Below are positions 18,427-25,740 of a stretch of DNA of 64,000 nt, one piece after another. Position 1 is the first letter of the stretch. Every line of letters begins with the position of its first letter. The DNA is from Rubrivivax gelatinosus. GTDB lineage: Bacteria > Pseudomonadota > Gammaproteobacteria > Burkholderiales > Burkholderiaceae_C. The position numbers were made by a program, and so were the translations under genes. The notes below the pieces were generated by a model. It was not told the DNA's origin, did not search any database, and saw only the letters and a list, made by a program, of their open reading frames with translations. The stretch spans positions 1 through 64,000 of the forward strand of contig NZ_SLXD01000014.1 in assembly GCF_004340905.1 (NCBI RefSeq). Reading direction: 5' to 3'.

Positions 18427-18461
18427 ATCCAGGGCATCAATCCAGGGCATCAATCCAGGGC
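18427..18461. repeat. Tandem 13-bp repeat in the gap before the ArgRS-like gene
   Basis: ATCCAGGGCATCA occurs twice head to tail (18427-18439, 18440-18452), followed by a partial third copy ending at 18461. It lies in the 183-base space between the repeat-protein stop and the ArgRS-like start. It may be part of a leader that sets synthetase expression; no function is known. Confidence 0.85.
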
Positions 18462-18497
18462 GTCCACGCTCGTCTGCACCGTTACCGCTAGCCGCCG

Positions 18498-19010
18498 TCA
18501 GCGGGTCGCGGTCGGCGCGCCTGAGGCTGGCACCGGGCTGGCCTGTGGCGCCGCATTGCCGATCAGATCGGCGAAGCGAACCAGGATGGCCCCGATTGGC
18601 TCCGCAGACTGACTCGCAATACGGCTTGCCACTGGGTCCGCGACTGGCGCAGCGACTGGCTCGGCGACACGCTGGGTCACACGTTGTGCGACTGGCGCAG
18701 CCACTGGGTCAGCCACTGGGTCCGCAACCCGCGCAGCCACTGGATCGGCCACTGGTGCCGCTTCCTTGGCGGCGATACGGCGTGCGACCCGGGTCGCCAC
18801 TGGATCGGCGACTGGGTCGGCCACGCGCGTCGCCACTGGGTCCGCAACTGGTGCCGCCTCACGGCCTATCAGTCGTCGCGAAATGGAATCGCCGACTGGT
18901 ACTGCCGTCAGTGGCTGGGCTTGCGCCCGCAGTTGCGCAGCGGCAGCCGCCAGCGTTTCGCTGATGGCTGGCACGCCTTGCCCCTTCCCGACATCGAGAG
19001 CTTCTGCCAT
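18498..19010 (-). CDS. VADPVA-repeat protein with CCA-only prolines, possible scaffold or precursor
   Basis: 170 residues, no known family. After a helical N-terminus (ISETLAAAAAQLRAQAQ) comes a low-complexity region built of P-V-A-D / P-V-A-x-R-V-A units over about residues 53-125. A more ordinary C-terminus follows (AILVRFADLIGNAAP, then a Pro/Ser tail ending TATR). No signal peptide. Of its 20 prolines, 18 are written CCA, including those outside the repeats; only the 3rd-last and last are CCG. Adjacent Val, Ala and Asp codons vary synonymously, so the bias is specific. The UGG tRNA gene directly upstream matches CCA. Start fixed by the perfect ribosome site at 19015-19025. Confidence 0.75.
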   Translation of the reverse strand: MAEALDVGKGQGVPAISETLAAAAAQLRAQAQPLTAVPVGDSISRRLIGREAAPVADPVATRVADPVADPVATRVARRIAAKEAAPVADPVAARVADPVADPVAAPVAQRVTQRVAEPVAAPVADPVASRIASQSAEPIGAILVRFADLIGNAAPQASPVPASGAPTATR

Positions 19011-19014
19011 GTCT

Positions 19015-19025
19015 ATCACCTCCTT
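19015..19025 (-). promoter_or_regulatory. Perfect extended Shine-Dalgarno of the repeat-protein gene
   Basis: AAGGAGGTGAT, an eleven-base match to the 3' end of 16S rRNA, ends four bases before the ATG (AGGAGG-to-ATG spacing 8). Very few genes in this window come close to this, implying strong translation of the repeat protein. Confidence 0.9.
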
Positions 19026-19055
19026 TCTCTTCCAGGTTGGAAGTCCGTCTTCAGT

Positions 19056-19245
19056 TGGCGCACCCGACGGGATTCGAACCCGCATCTACCAACTCCCAAA
19101 GCTGGTGCTCTTCAACCGCCTCGACGTCATCTGCGCGTTACCCGGGCCCTTCGTGATGTTGACGCCCTGGAAAGCCATCGCTACGCGCACCGAGTTGCTT
19201 CAAGTTCTGCGTTGGCAGTCAATTAGCCGGTTGAGCTACGGGTGC
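19056..19245 (-). tRNA. Interrupted tRNA gene, anticodon UGG, with about 110-base D-loop insertion
   Basis: All four arms can be drawn. Acceptor GCACCCG (19245-19239) pairs 7/7 with CGGGTGC (19066-19060). D-stem GCTC (19236-19233) pairs with GAGC (19110-19107). Anticodon stem CCAGC/GTTGG encloses loop TTTGGGA (19100-19094), giving anticodon UGG at 19098-19096. T arm GCGGG-TTCGAAT-CCCGT is followed by G73 and an encoded CCA. The D loop starts AACCGG and ends GGTTGAA but holds roughly 110 extra bases (about 19117-19227). The body (GCxCCCGTAGCTCA) is tRNA-Arg-like while the anticodon arm is tRNA-Pro-like. It lacks the C1-G72/A73 end of bacterial tRNA-Pro and ArgRS elements A20/C35. It starts 6 bases after the methyltransferase stop. 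It could be a functional orthogonal tRNA, a spliced tRNA, or a pseudogene. Confidence 0.7.
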
Positions 19246-19250
19246 ATTTA

Positions 19251-20015
19251 TCATCGATCAATTGCCTTATCCAATGGTCTGCGTGCAATGAAGCGCACGT
19301 TTTCCCGACCGTCCCATGCGATGTAGGTGGGCGTATGGCGGCGGTGGAAGCACTCCAGCACTTCGATCTCGAAGCCGGCACGAAGCAGGGCCGGCCCGAG
19401 AGTCGCGGTGTCGAGCAGGTGCAGGAACTCGGGAAGCTCGGCGGCGGTCGGCCCGTCGGCATAGTCGTGCAGCGCATCGCACTCCCCCGGCCAGCGCAGC
19501 CCTTGCGACAGGCGCGCCTCGTAGACCGGGATGAACCGGCTCACGTTGGCCGCCCACGGCGTTCCCGAGATCGCGAACAGCCGCCCGCCCGGGGCGAGCC
19601 AGCGATGCAGCTTCGCCAGCCCTGCGTCGATCTCCTCGCCGCGCAGGAAGTTGAACAGGTTCGAGGCATGCGCTGCGTCCAGGCTGCCCTGCGGCAGGTC
19701 GATCTCGTGCGGGAAGGATGCGCACAGCAGCCGCAGCCGGGGCCGGTCCTGCGGCGGTGCCTGCTCCTGCAGCGCCCGCAGCATGGACGCGTCGATGTCG
19801 TTGGCGATCACCGTCGCCCCCGTCGCCAGGGCCGCCAGGCTGGCAACGCCATAGGCGCTGCCGATGTCCAGGACTGGCCGCTCGCAGCCGGCGGCGCAGG
19901 CGACAAAAGCCTCGTTGATCTCGTTCAGCGTCGTCGTCGTGCGCCCTCGCTGGTTGGGCGTCGCGATGCTGAACCGGTCGACGTCGGCGCGCGTCTGATG
20001 GCCGCTGTTCGTCAT
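19251..20015 (-). CDS. SAM-dependent methyltransferase, class I
   Basis: 254 residues with a Rossmann methyltransferase core: motif I PVLDIGSAYGVASLAALATG, an acidic residue after the second strand (VIANDID), a post-I loop LDAAHASNLFNFL, and the LAPGGRLFAISG strand. The ATG overlaps the upstream oxidoreductase stop by four bases, and the stop is six bases from the interrupted tRNA, so it belongs to the operon. The substrate is not evident; in context it could be a small amino-acid-like metabolite, the repeat protein or the tRNA. Confidence 0.82.
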   Translation of the reverse strand: MTNSGHQTRADVDRFSIATPNQRGRTTTTLNEINEAFVACAAGCERPVLDIGSAYGVASLAALATGATVIANDIDASMLRALQEQAPPQDRPRLRLLCASFPHEIDLPQGSLDAAHASNLFNFLRGEEIDAGLAKLHRWLAPGGRLFAISGTPWAANVSRFIPVYEARLSQGLRWPGECDALHDYADGPTAAELPEFLHLLDTATLGPALLRAGFEIEVLECFHRRHTPTYIAWDGRENVRFIARRPLDKAIDR

Positions 20016-21175
20016 GATGCGAGCGCCAGTCCGAGACGCGAGCGCAGCGCCTGGTAGCGGGCCTGCAGTTCGTCGGCAAAGTCGTCGACATCGTCGACGT
20101 GCATGCGTGAATGCTGATAGCCCAGGATCCGGTGCATGACGTCCATGTTCCGGTCGGTGAACCGGATCTCGCCGTCTTCGCCGATGGACTCGATCCCTTC
20201 GAGCCGCTGCCCCGCTTCGTTGACTCTTTCCGCGTCGGAGCGCTGCACGGCATCGCTCAGGTCCAGTGAGACGCGGCCCTGGCCGACCAGCACCGGGTAG
20301 CCGCCGACGCAGCCCTGCGGCCCGGGCGCGTGCAGGTGCGACATGCGGTCGGCAAAGAGCGCCTGCACCATGGCGAATGCGTTCGTCGCCGCGACGACCT
20401 GCCCGGGAACGCCCCGCGTGCGGCGGAACTCCTGGACGAACGAACGGAACAGGGCTTCCTCGTCCACCTCGCCGCTGACGTCACGCCCGCCGCGGAACAC
20501 GCGCAGGATGACCGGCGCCTGGCCCGGGGAGCCGGTGCTTGCGATGGCGTTGCTGGCGTAGTGGTGCGCGACGAAGCGCAGGTCGATCTCCTCGGGGCGG
20601 CACTCGAGTTGTGCCGCAGCGGCGCGGCGCAGCGTGGGAATGGCGTTGGCGATGTTGCCCGCGCCGACGGCCGGCGCCAGGCCGACACGGCCGAGCGCAG
20701 CGTTGACCGCATCGGGAAAGGCGACGTTGACGACGACCGGCCGCTGCGACGACTGCGCCACGGCCAGCATCAGCCTGCGCGTCAGGGCCAGGTGGTTCGG
20801 CAGCCAGGGGCCGATCTTCGCTTCGTCCAGCGCCCTGTAGGTCGCTTCGGGCAGCGTGGAGATCTCCCAGAACGTCTGCCGGCTCGAGGCATTGACGATC
20901 ACCTGCGGAGCCAGCGCTTCGATCAGCTCGGTGGTCTGGTCGACGTCGCTGATGTCGTGGGTGCGAACGTGCAGGCTCGGGCTGCTTCCGAGGATGGAGG
21001 CCAGTGTCAGGGCCAGATTGGCGCGTTCGGTCAAGGCCGCCTGCCGGCGTGCGACGACGGTCACGTCGTAGCGGTCACCTGCCTGGGCGAGCAGGTCCAG
21101 CAGTCGCCCTCCGACGATGCCGCAGCCGACCAGCAGAACCCGGCATCTCGAACCGTCGGTGCAGGTCTTGTCCAT
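20012..21175 (-). CDS. Saccharopine-dehydrogenase-like NAD(P)-binding oxidoreductase
   Basis: 387 residues with an N-terminal dinucleotide-binding fold (VLLVGCGIVGGRLLDLLAQ, then VTVVARRQAAL) of the saccharopine-dehydrogenase NAD(P)-binding type. A larger domain follows (PVVVNVAFPDAVNAALGRVG, VGAGNIANAIPTLR). Enzymes of this superfamily form or reduce C-N or C=O bonds of amino-acid-derived substrates. ATG 21175 was chosen with AGGAGAGA upstream; 46 in-frame upstream residues were discarded. The stop overlaps the methyltransferase start (ATGA), showing translational coupling. Confidence 0.75.
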   Translation of the reverse strand: MDKTCTDGSRCRVLLVGCGIVGGRLLDLLAQAGDRYDVTVVARRQAALTERANLALTLASILGSSPSLHVRTHDISDVDQTTELIEALAPQVIVNASSRQTFWEISTLPEATYRALDEAKIGPWLPNHLALTRRLMLAVAQSSQRPVVVNVAFPDAVNAALGRVGLAPAVGAGNIANAIPTLRRAAAAQLECRPEEIDLRFVAHHYASNAIASTGSPGQAPVILRVFRGGRDVSGEVDEEALFRSFVQEFRRTRGVPGQVVAATNAFAMVQALFADRMSHLHAPGPQGCVGGYPVLVGQGRVSLDLSDAVQRSDAERVNEAGQRLEGIESIGEDGEIRFTDRNMDVMHRILGYQHSRMHVDDVDDFADELQARYQALRSRLGLALAS

Positions 21176-21209
21176 CGTCCGTCTCTCCTCGTGGCCTCGG
21201 CTGCGCCGG

Positions 21210-22094
21210 TCAGCAGGCGAAGCGTTCGAACACTGCAAACAGGGACACGCCGGCTGGCGCCGCCGAGCCGGCGGCGGACACCCAGACGGCCGGATAGCCC
21301 GCCGCGTGCGCACCGGCCACGTCGGTGTCCAGCGAATCGCCGATCACCACGACCCTCTGCGTTCCCGCACGCCCGGCGATGCCGACGGCACGACGGAACA
21401 CCTGCGGGTCGGGCTTGCCGAGCCAACGAACCCGGCCTCCCAGGCTCTCGTAGCGCGCCGCCAGCACGCCCGCGGCCAGGTGGCGGACGCCGCCGATGCT
21501 CACCTCGCGGTCGGGGTTGGAGCAGATCATCGGCAAGCCCGCCGCTGCGGCACGCCCGAGCCGGTCCGCCAGCCGGCCGTCGAGGTCTGCGTCGACGATG
21601 CCCCACACGAACACGGCGTCGGCGTCCTCGGGGCCGGTGGCGGCCGGACATCCGACGGCATGGATCCAGTCGCTTCCCGGCTGGCGCCCCAGCACCCAGA
21701 CGCGCATGGCATTCGGCAGCCAGTCGGCGCACACGGACTCGTAGGCCAGCTCTCCGGACGAGACGACGGGCACGCGGGCCGCGCACGACAGGCCCATCGA
21801 TCGCAGCGCCAGCGTCACCTCGTCGGCACGGCGCGACGAGTTGGTCGCCAGCACCACCGCCTTGCCCGCGTCGAGCAGCCCCTGCAGCGCCATCGGCGCC
21901 CCGGGCAGGCAGCGCTGGCCATCGACGAGCACGCCCCAGATGTCGACCACGAAGACGTCGAAGCAGTCGACCAGCGCCGCCAGGCGCGGGCAAGCGTCGG
22001 CGAAGCGCCGGGCGCGGGGCGCCGGCTGCCGCAAGGCAAGCGCCGGGCGCGCCGCGGGACGCGGTGTCGGGCTTGGGCGCATCGCCTGGCGCAT
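21210..22094 (-). CDS. HAD-superfamily subfamily IIA hydrolase (NagD-like)
   Basis: 294 residues with HAD motifs: motif I variant VVDIWGVLVDG (nucleophile Asp in DIWGVL), motif II VLATNSSR, the lysine in LGKPDPQVF, and the acidic motif IV VIGDSLDTDVAGA. DxWGVLxDG is typical of the IIA group of small-molecule phosphatases. It lies five bases after the aminotransferase stop and 34 bases before the oxidoreductase start. It likely removes phosphate from a pathway intermediate. Start M1 or the Met four codons on cannot be separated. Confidence 0.85.
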   Translation of the reverse strand: MRQAMRPSPTPRPAARPALALRQPAPRARRFADACPRLAALVDCFDVFVVDIWGVLVDGQRCLPGAPMALQGLLDAGKAVVLATNSSRRADEVTLALRSMGLSCAARVPVVSSGELAYESVCADWLPNAMRVWVLGRQPGSDWIHAVGCPAATGPEDADAVFVWGIVDADLDGRLADRLGRAAAAGLPMICSNPDREVSIGGVRHLAAGVLAARYESLGGRVRWLGKPDPQVFRRAVGIAGRAGTQRVVVIGDSLDTDVAGAHAAGYPAVWVSAAGSAAPAGVSLFAVFERFAC

Positions 22095-22099
22095 CGCCG

Positions 22100-23707
22100 T
22101 CAGTTGAGCCGTGCGCGCCGACGCACGGACCCGCCCTGCAGGGCCTGGCGCAGGCCCGGACGAAGCCGGTCGAGGAAGGCGTCGCGAATCCGCGTGCGGC
22201 CGGCCTCGAAGCCGGCCCGGCTGTCGATGCCGGCACCTTCGATCAGGGCCTCGAGTTCGTCATGCGCATGCCCGGCCGCAGCAGCCGGCGGCCGGGCCTG
22301 AGCCAGCTGCTCGATCGCGTGCCAGGCGGCGAGCCGCTCGGCTGCCGCGCTGGCGCTGTACGTGAGTTCGGCGCCGACGCAGGCATGGACGCAGCGCAGC
22401 AGCCCGCCGCTCCAGCCATTCGAGGCCCCCGGCGAGAAGGCCAGCTTCATCGTGTCCAGCGTCCAGCGGACCAGGTCGATGCTGTCCGACAGCGCGCCAC
22501 CCCGAGCCTGCAGGTGCTGCAGGACGGGACTGAAATCGAGCAGGATCGAGTGGCCCGCCCGGGGTTGCAGTGCGACCTCGATCCAGGCGCTGCCGTCGCC
22601 GCGCGACGGCAGGTCGTCGTTGACCGACTGCAGCAGTTGCCGGACCAGCTCGACACGCAGGCGTACCTCGTCCGTGTTGGCCTGGAGGTAGCGCCGCGGT
22701 GCGCTCAGCGCGGCCATCGCCATGAACTTCATGATCTGCGGCAGCGTCGCGGCGTGGCCGACGATGTGGGCTTGCAGCCGCCGCGCGACCTCGCCGCAGG
22801 CGCAGGCCCAGCCGGCACGCAGGTTGGCCAGCGCGTAGGCCTTGGACGCGCCGCACAGCGTCACGACCCGGTCCTGGATCTCCGCGCAGGCCGCGAGCTT
22901 GGCGCTCGGCAGCTCCTCGTATTCGGTGTCGGCGAAGATGCAGTCCTCGACCACCCAGGTGTCCCAGTGCGCCACCACCGAGGCGATGTCGTCGAGCTCA
23001 TGCTGCGCATACACCGCACCGGCCATCGACGGATTGAAGATGGCCAGCACGGCGGGAAGGCGTCCGCCCGCACGCAACTGGCGCTCCGCCCAGGCCGAAA
23101 GCGCTTCGGCCGTGAGCTTGAAACCGTGCTCGCGATCGCAGGGGATGCATTCGAACTCGAGCCGTGCGTCGTGACACCACTGCACCAGCGGGTGATAGAA
23201 GCCCGAGTGCGTGACCAGCAGGTCCGCAGGCGAGGTCCCCATCTGAAGCAAGGCCGAGAAGATCCGGCTGACACCGGCATCGAGCACGACGTGGCGCGCG
23301 ATGTCCTCGGGCACGCCCAGGCGCAGGAACTGGCGCGTGATCGCGGTGTCCAGAGGCTCCAGACGCTGAAGGAACAGGTAGTTGTCCAGTGACGAGTGGA
23401 CGGTGTCCATGAGCGCCCGCACGCCTGCGGCGATGACCGCCGGGTGCGGCCTGCGCACGCCTTCGCCGTGAGCGAAACTGACGACGTCGGCATCGAACAT
23501 CCCAGGGCCGATGCGACGGCCCGATGCGTCGCATCCACCCAGCGCCGCCCGTGCACGCCTGAGCGTGCGCATCGCCGACGACAGTTCGCGCTCGGACAGC
23601 AGTGCATGGCCCCCCGTGGCGCCGGCCGACTGGCGGACCACCGACAGCGCCGGGTGCGCGCTTGCCACCACCGAGGAGCCGGAAGATCCGGCGTCTGCGG
23701 GCGTCAT
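22100..23707 (-). CDS. PLP-dependent fold-type I aminotransferase-like enzyme
   Basis: 535 residues. The aminotransferase class I/II core shows FNPSMAGAVYA (the conserved Asn region), VVEDCIFADTEYEE (Asp binding the PLP ring nitrogen, with a Tyr) and CGASKAYALANLRAGW with the Schiff-base Lys. N-terminal (about 70 residues) and C-terminal (about 90 residues) extensions make it longer than usual aminotransferases. As first gene of the operon it probably performs transamination, decarboxylation or oxidation on an amino acid precursor. Related PLP enzymes include arginine oxidases/hydroxylases, so a role on arginine is possible but not shown. Confidence 0.82.
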   Translation of the reverse strand: MTPADAGSSGSSVVASAHPALSVVRQSAGATGGHALLSERELSSAMRTLRRARAALGGCDASGRRIGPGMFDADVVSFAHGEGVRRPHPAVIAAGVRALMDTVHSSLDNYLFLQRLEPLDTAITRQFLRLGVPEDIARHVVLDAGVSRIFSALLQMGTSPADLLVTHSGFYHPLVQWCHDARLEFECIPCDREHGFKLTAEALSAWAERQLRAGGRLPAVLAIFNPSMAGAVYAQHELDDIASVVAHWDTWVVEDCIFADTEYEELPSAKLAACAEIQDRVVTLCGASKAYALANLRAGWACACGEVARRLQAHIVGHAATLPQIMKFMAMAALSAPRRYLQANTDEVRLRVELVRQLLQSVNDDLPSRGDGSAWIEVALQPRAGHSILLDFSPVLQHLQARGGALSDSIDLVRWTLDTMKLAFSPGASNGWSGGLLRCVHACVGAELTYSASAAAERLAAWHAIEQLAQARPPAAAAGHAHDELEALIEGAGIDSRAGFEAGRTRIRDAFLDRLRPGLRQALQGGSVRRRARLN

Positions 23708-24201
23708 GCTGGCCTGCCTTTCGCGGTTGCGACAAGTCAGGGAAGAATGCGCTCTTCGCCACGGCGCTGGCGCTGCGTCCCCCTATCCCGGCATCGGTGA
23801 AAGCATGGGCCTGTGCGGCGGGAATATTGCTTGAGCCGGCTCGCGAATGGCGCGCCCCTGCGCCGCCCGCGCCGAGGACGCTGACCGGTTCGGCGGGCGG
23901 CCGGCAGCAGGCCCGGCACGACGAGGCTGGCATCGCTGCGGCGCTGCGGCGCTGCGGCCGAGCCGCGCCGCCGCGAACGCAAACAGGTGCCGGGTGCCCG
24001 CCCACGCATCGCGGCGGCACCTCGCCTATGCTGAAAGCAAAGACATGCGAGGCTCGCGATGAACCGCATACGCTGCCGATGGCCTGCCATCCCCGTCATG
24101 CTGCCGCCCGGCAGCGCGGCCAACCTGTCCGCGTCGCCGGTGCACCGCATTGGCCCCGGGGCCGACCTGTCTTGCGCTCCGCCGGCGCAGTGGCATCGGA
24201 C
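23708..24201. other. Divergent non-coding region between the tRNA/aaRS operon and the S41 peptidase gene
   Basis: About 490 bases between divergent genes. The short open frames here have no recognisable product and overlap on both strands. Near the minus-strand operon I see only a weak AGG-containing ribosome site. On the plus strand, CTATGCTGAAAG near 24027 could act as a -10 element. No terminator, tRNA or repeat is evident. The region is long for this compact genome and should hold the operon promoter. Confidence 0.5.
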
Positions 24202-25554
24202 ATGAGGCGCACGCTGCGCTGGCTCAGTGCCGCGCTGACCTGCCTGGCGCTCGGCACCGCTGCCGCGACCATGCCGGCGCATGCCGCTGCGGACTGGCAG
24301 GACGACTTCGACGCGTTGCTCGCGGGCTTGGCGAGCAACTATGCGAACTTCGAGGATCAGATCAGGGTGCGCCGCCTCGAACTGCCGGCACTGGCTGCAC
24401 GTCAGCGCAAGGCGCTGACCGAGGCCACCGATGACGCTGGACGCCGTGCCGCGCTCGAGGGCCTGCTGCGCGCGCTGCGCGACCCGCACGTCAGGATCGA
24501 CTGGGCGCCGGCGGCAGACCAGGCGCCGGGGCCGGTCTGCGCCTCCGGTATCGATGGTGGCCGCGAGGGCCGGCTGCAGTGGTCACGCTGGCCGGCGTTC
24601 ACACCCCTGGCCCACGACACGGCGCGGATTTTCTCGGCCGGCCTCCTGCGCCGGCCCGATGGGCGACGGCTGGGCATCGTTCGCCTGGGCCTGTTCGTCG
24701 AGAGCGCCTACCCCCTTGCCTGTGCAGAGGCGGCCCGCAGGCTGGGTCTCGCTCCCGATGCTCCCTGCGACGCGAGCTGTGCCGAGCGCCGCGACGCCGT
24801 GGCAGCGCAGGTGCTCGACACGGCACTGGTGGACACGGTGCGCGCGCTGCGTGCCGCCGGCGCGGCGATGCTGGTGCTCGACATCAGCGACAACGGCGGC
24901 GGATCGGACTGGAACGAGGCGGTCGCGCGGCGCCTGGTCGGCCCGCTGCGTTCGGCGCGCATCGCCCTGCTGAAGCACCCGGCGTGGCAGGACTGGATCG
25001 ACGGTCGGCTGAACACGCTGGCCCCCGGCGCGCCTGAGGCAGTCGAGTGGCGCCGCGTGCGCAGCCAAGTCGCACGTCCCTGCGACCTGTCGGTTGCGTG
25101 GTCGGACGGCGAGATCACCACGGGCGTCCGGCCGCTGCCCTGCAGCACCTTGGTTCACGGCCGGTTGCACAGCCTTGGCACCGTCGAGCCTTGGGGGCCG
25201 CCGGTGCCGCCCGGCGTCAACCGGCTGCCGCTGGTGCTGCTGGTCAACGAGGAGACGCACTCGGCCGCCGAGCAGTTCGCGGCGCTGCTGCAGGACAACC
25301 GCAGGGCACGCATCGTCGGCAGCGCGACGGCCGGTGCTGCTTGCGGCACCTTCACGGCGCAGGGCACCCGCTTCACCTTGCCGCACAGTGGCGCACGCGT
25401 GCACGTGCCCGACTGCGTGAGGCTGCGCGACGACGGCAGCAACGAGCGCCGGGGCATCGTGCCCGACACGATGGTGCCCTGGGCGCCATCGGACAGTCCT
25501 TGGCTGCGCACGGTGAAGGCCGCGCAGACGCTGGGGCGTTTGAGCTTGCGTTGA
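24202..25554 (+). CDS. Exported S41-family peptidase
   Basis: 450 residues. Signal peptide MRRTLRWLSAALTCLALG followed by an AHA-type cleavage site; the protein is probably periplasmic. The C-terminal half fits the tail-specific protease S41 fold: VLDISDNGGGSDW, LVLLVNEETHSAAEQFAALL with the nucleophile Ser in HSAAE, and IVGSATAGAACGTF. The Lys usual in CtpA/Tsp is not visible, so the catalytic pair may be of the tricorn/IRBP type. Several Cys residues suggest disulfides. It is divergent from the aaRS operon and may or may not be linked to it. Confidence 0.75.
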   Translation: MRRTLRWLSAALTCLALGTAAATMPAHAAADWQDDFDALLAGLASNYANFEDQIRVRRLELPALAARQRKALTEATDDAGRRAALEGLLRALRDPHVRIDWAPAADQAPGPVCASGIDGGREGRLQWSRWPAFTPLAHDTARIFSAGLLRRPDGRRLGIVRLGLFVESAYPLACAEAARRLGLAPDAPCDASCAERRDAVAAQVLDTALVDTVRALRAAGAAMLVLDISDNGGGSDWNEAVARRLVGPLRSARIALLKHPAWQDWIDGRLNTLAPGAPEAVEWRRVRSQVARPCDLSVAWSDGEITTGVRPLPCSTLVHGRLHSLGTVEPWGPPVPPGVNRLPLVLLVNEETHSAAEQFAALLQDNRRARIVGSATAGAACGTFTAQGTRFTLPHSGARVHVPDCVRLRDDGSNERRGIVPDTMVPWAPSDSPWLRTVKAAQTLGRLSLR

Positions 25555-25668
25555 GGCCTGAAGCCGGCATCGCCCGAAACCGAGCGACTTTCGCCGCTGC
25601 AGCCACGTCCGGACCGGGCCGCCTGTTCGTCAATCCTGCCCCGTGTTGATTTGATCGGTATCAGCCCG

Positions 25669-25700
25669 ACGTCACGATCACGACACGTGCCGCCCATAAA
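25669..25700 (+). promoter_or_regulatory. Possible PhoB box and -10 element before phoX
   Basis: ACGTCAC (25669-25675) and ACGACAC (25680-25686) are imperfect direct repeats 11 bases apart, the geometry of a PhoB box (CTGTCAT repeats), followed nine bases later by CATAAA. Regulation by phosphate starvation is expected for PhoX-type enzymes. Repeat matches to consensus are weak. Confidence 0.35.
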
Positions 25701-25740
25701 TTTCTCGGCTTCTTGACTGAGAGCAACGCAGGCAGCACAC

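Noticed and set aside
19117..19227. Group I intron in the tRNA
   Set aside because: The insert is about 110 bases, too short, and lies in the D loop, while bacterial tRNA group I introns sit in the anticodon loop; no P7-like pairing was recognised.
19056..19245. Interpretation of the tRNA as a tmRNA
   Set aside because: tmRNA has no anticodon arm or canonical D-stem; here both are complete and no tag frame with resume codon is convincing.
20330..23392. 1020-codon open frame on the plus strand
   Set aside because: It runs antisense through four well-supported genes of the minus-strand operon, has no family signature and biased low-complexity composition expected of GC-rich antisense frames.
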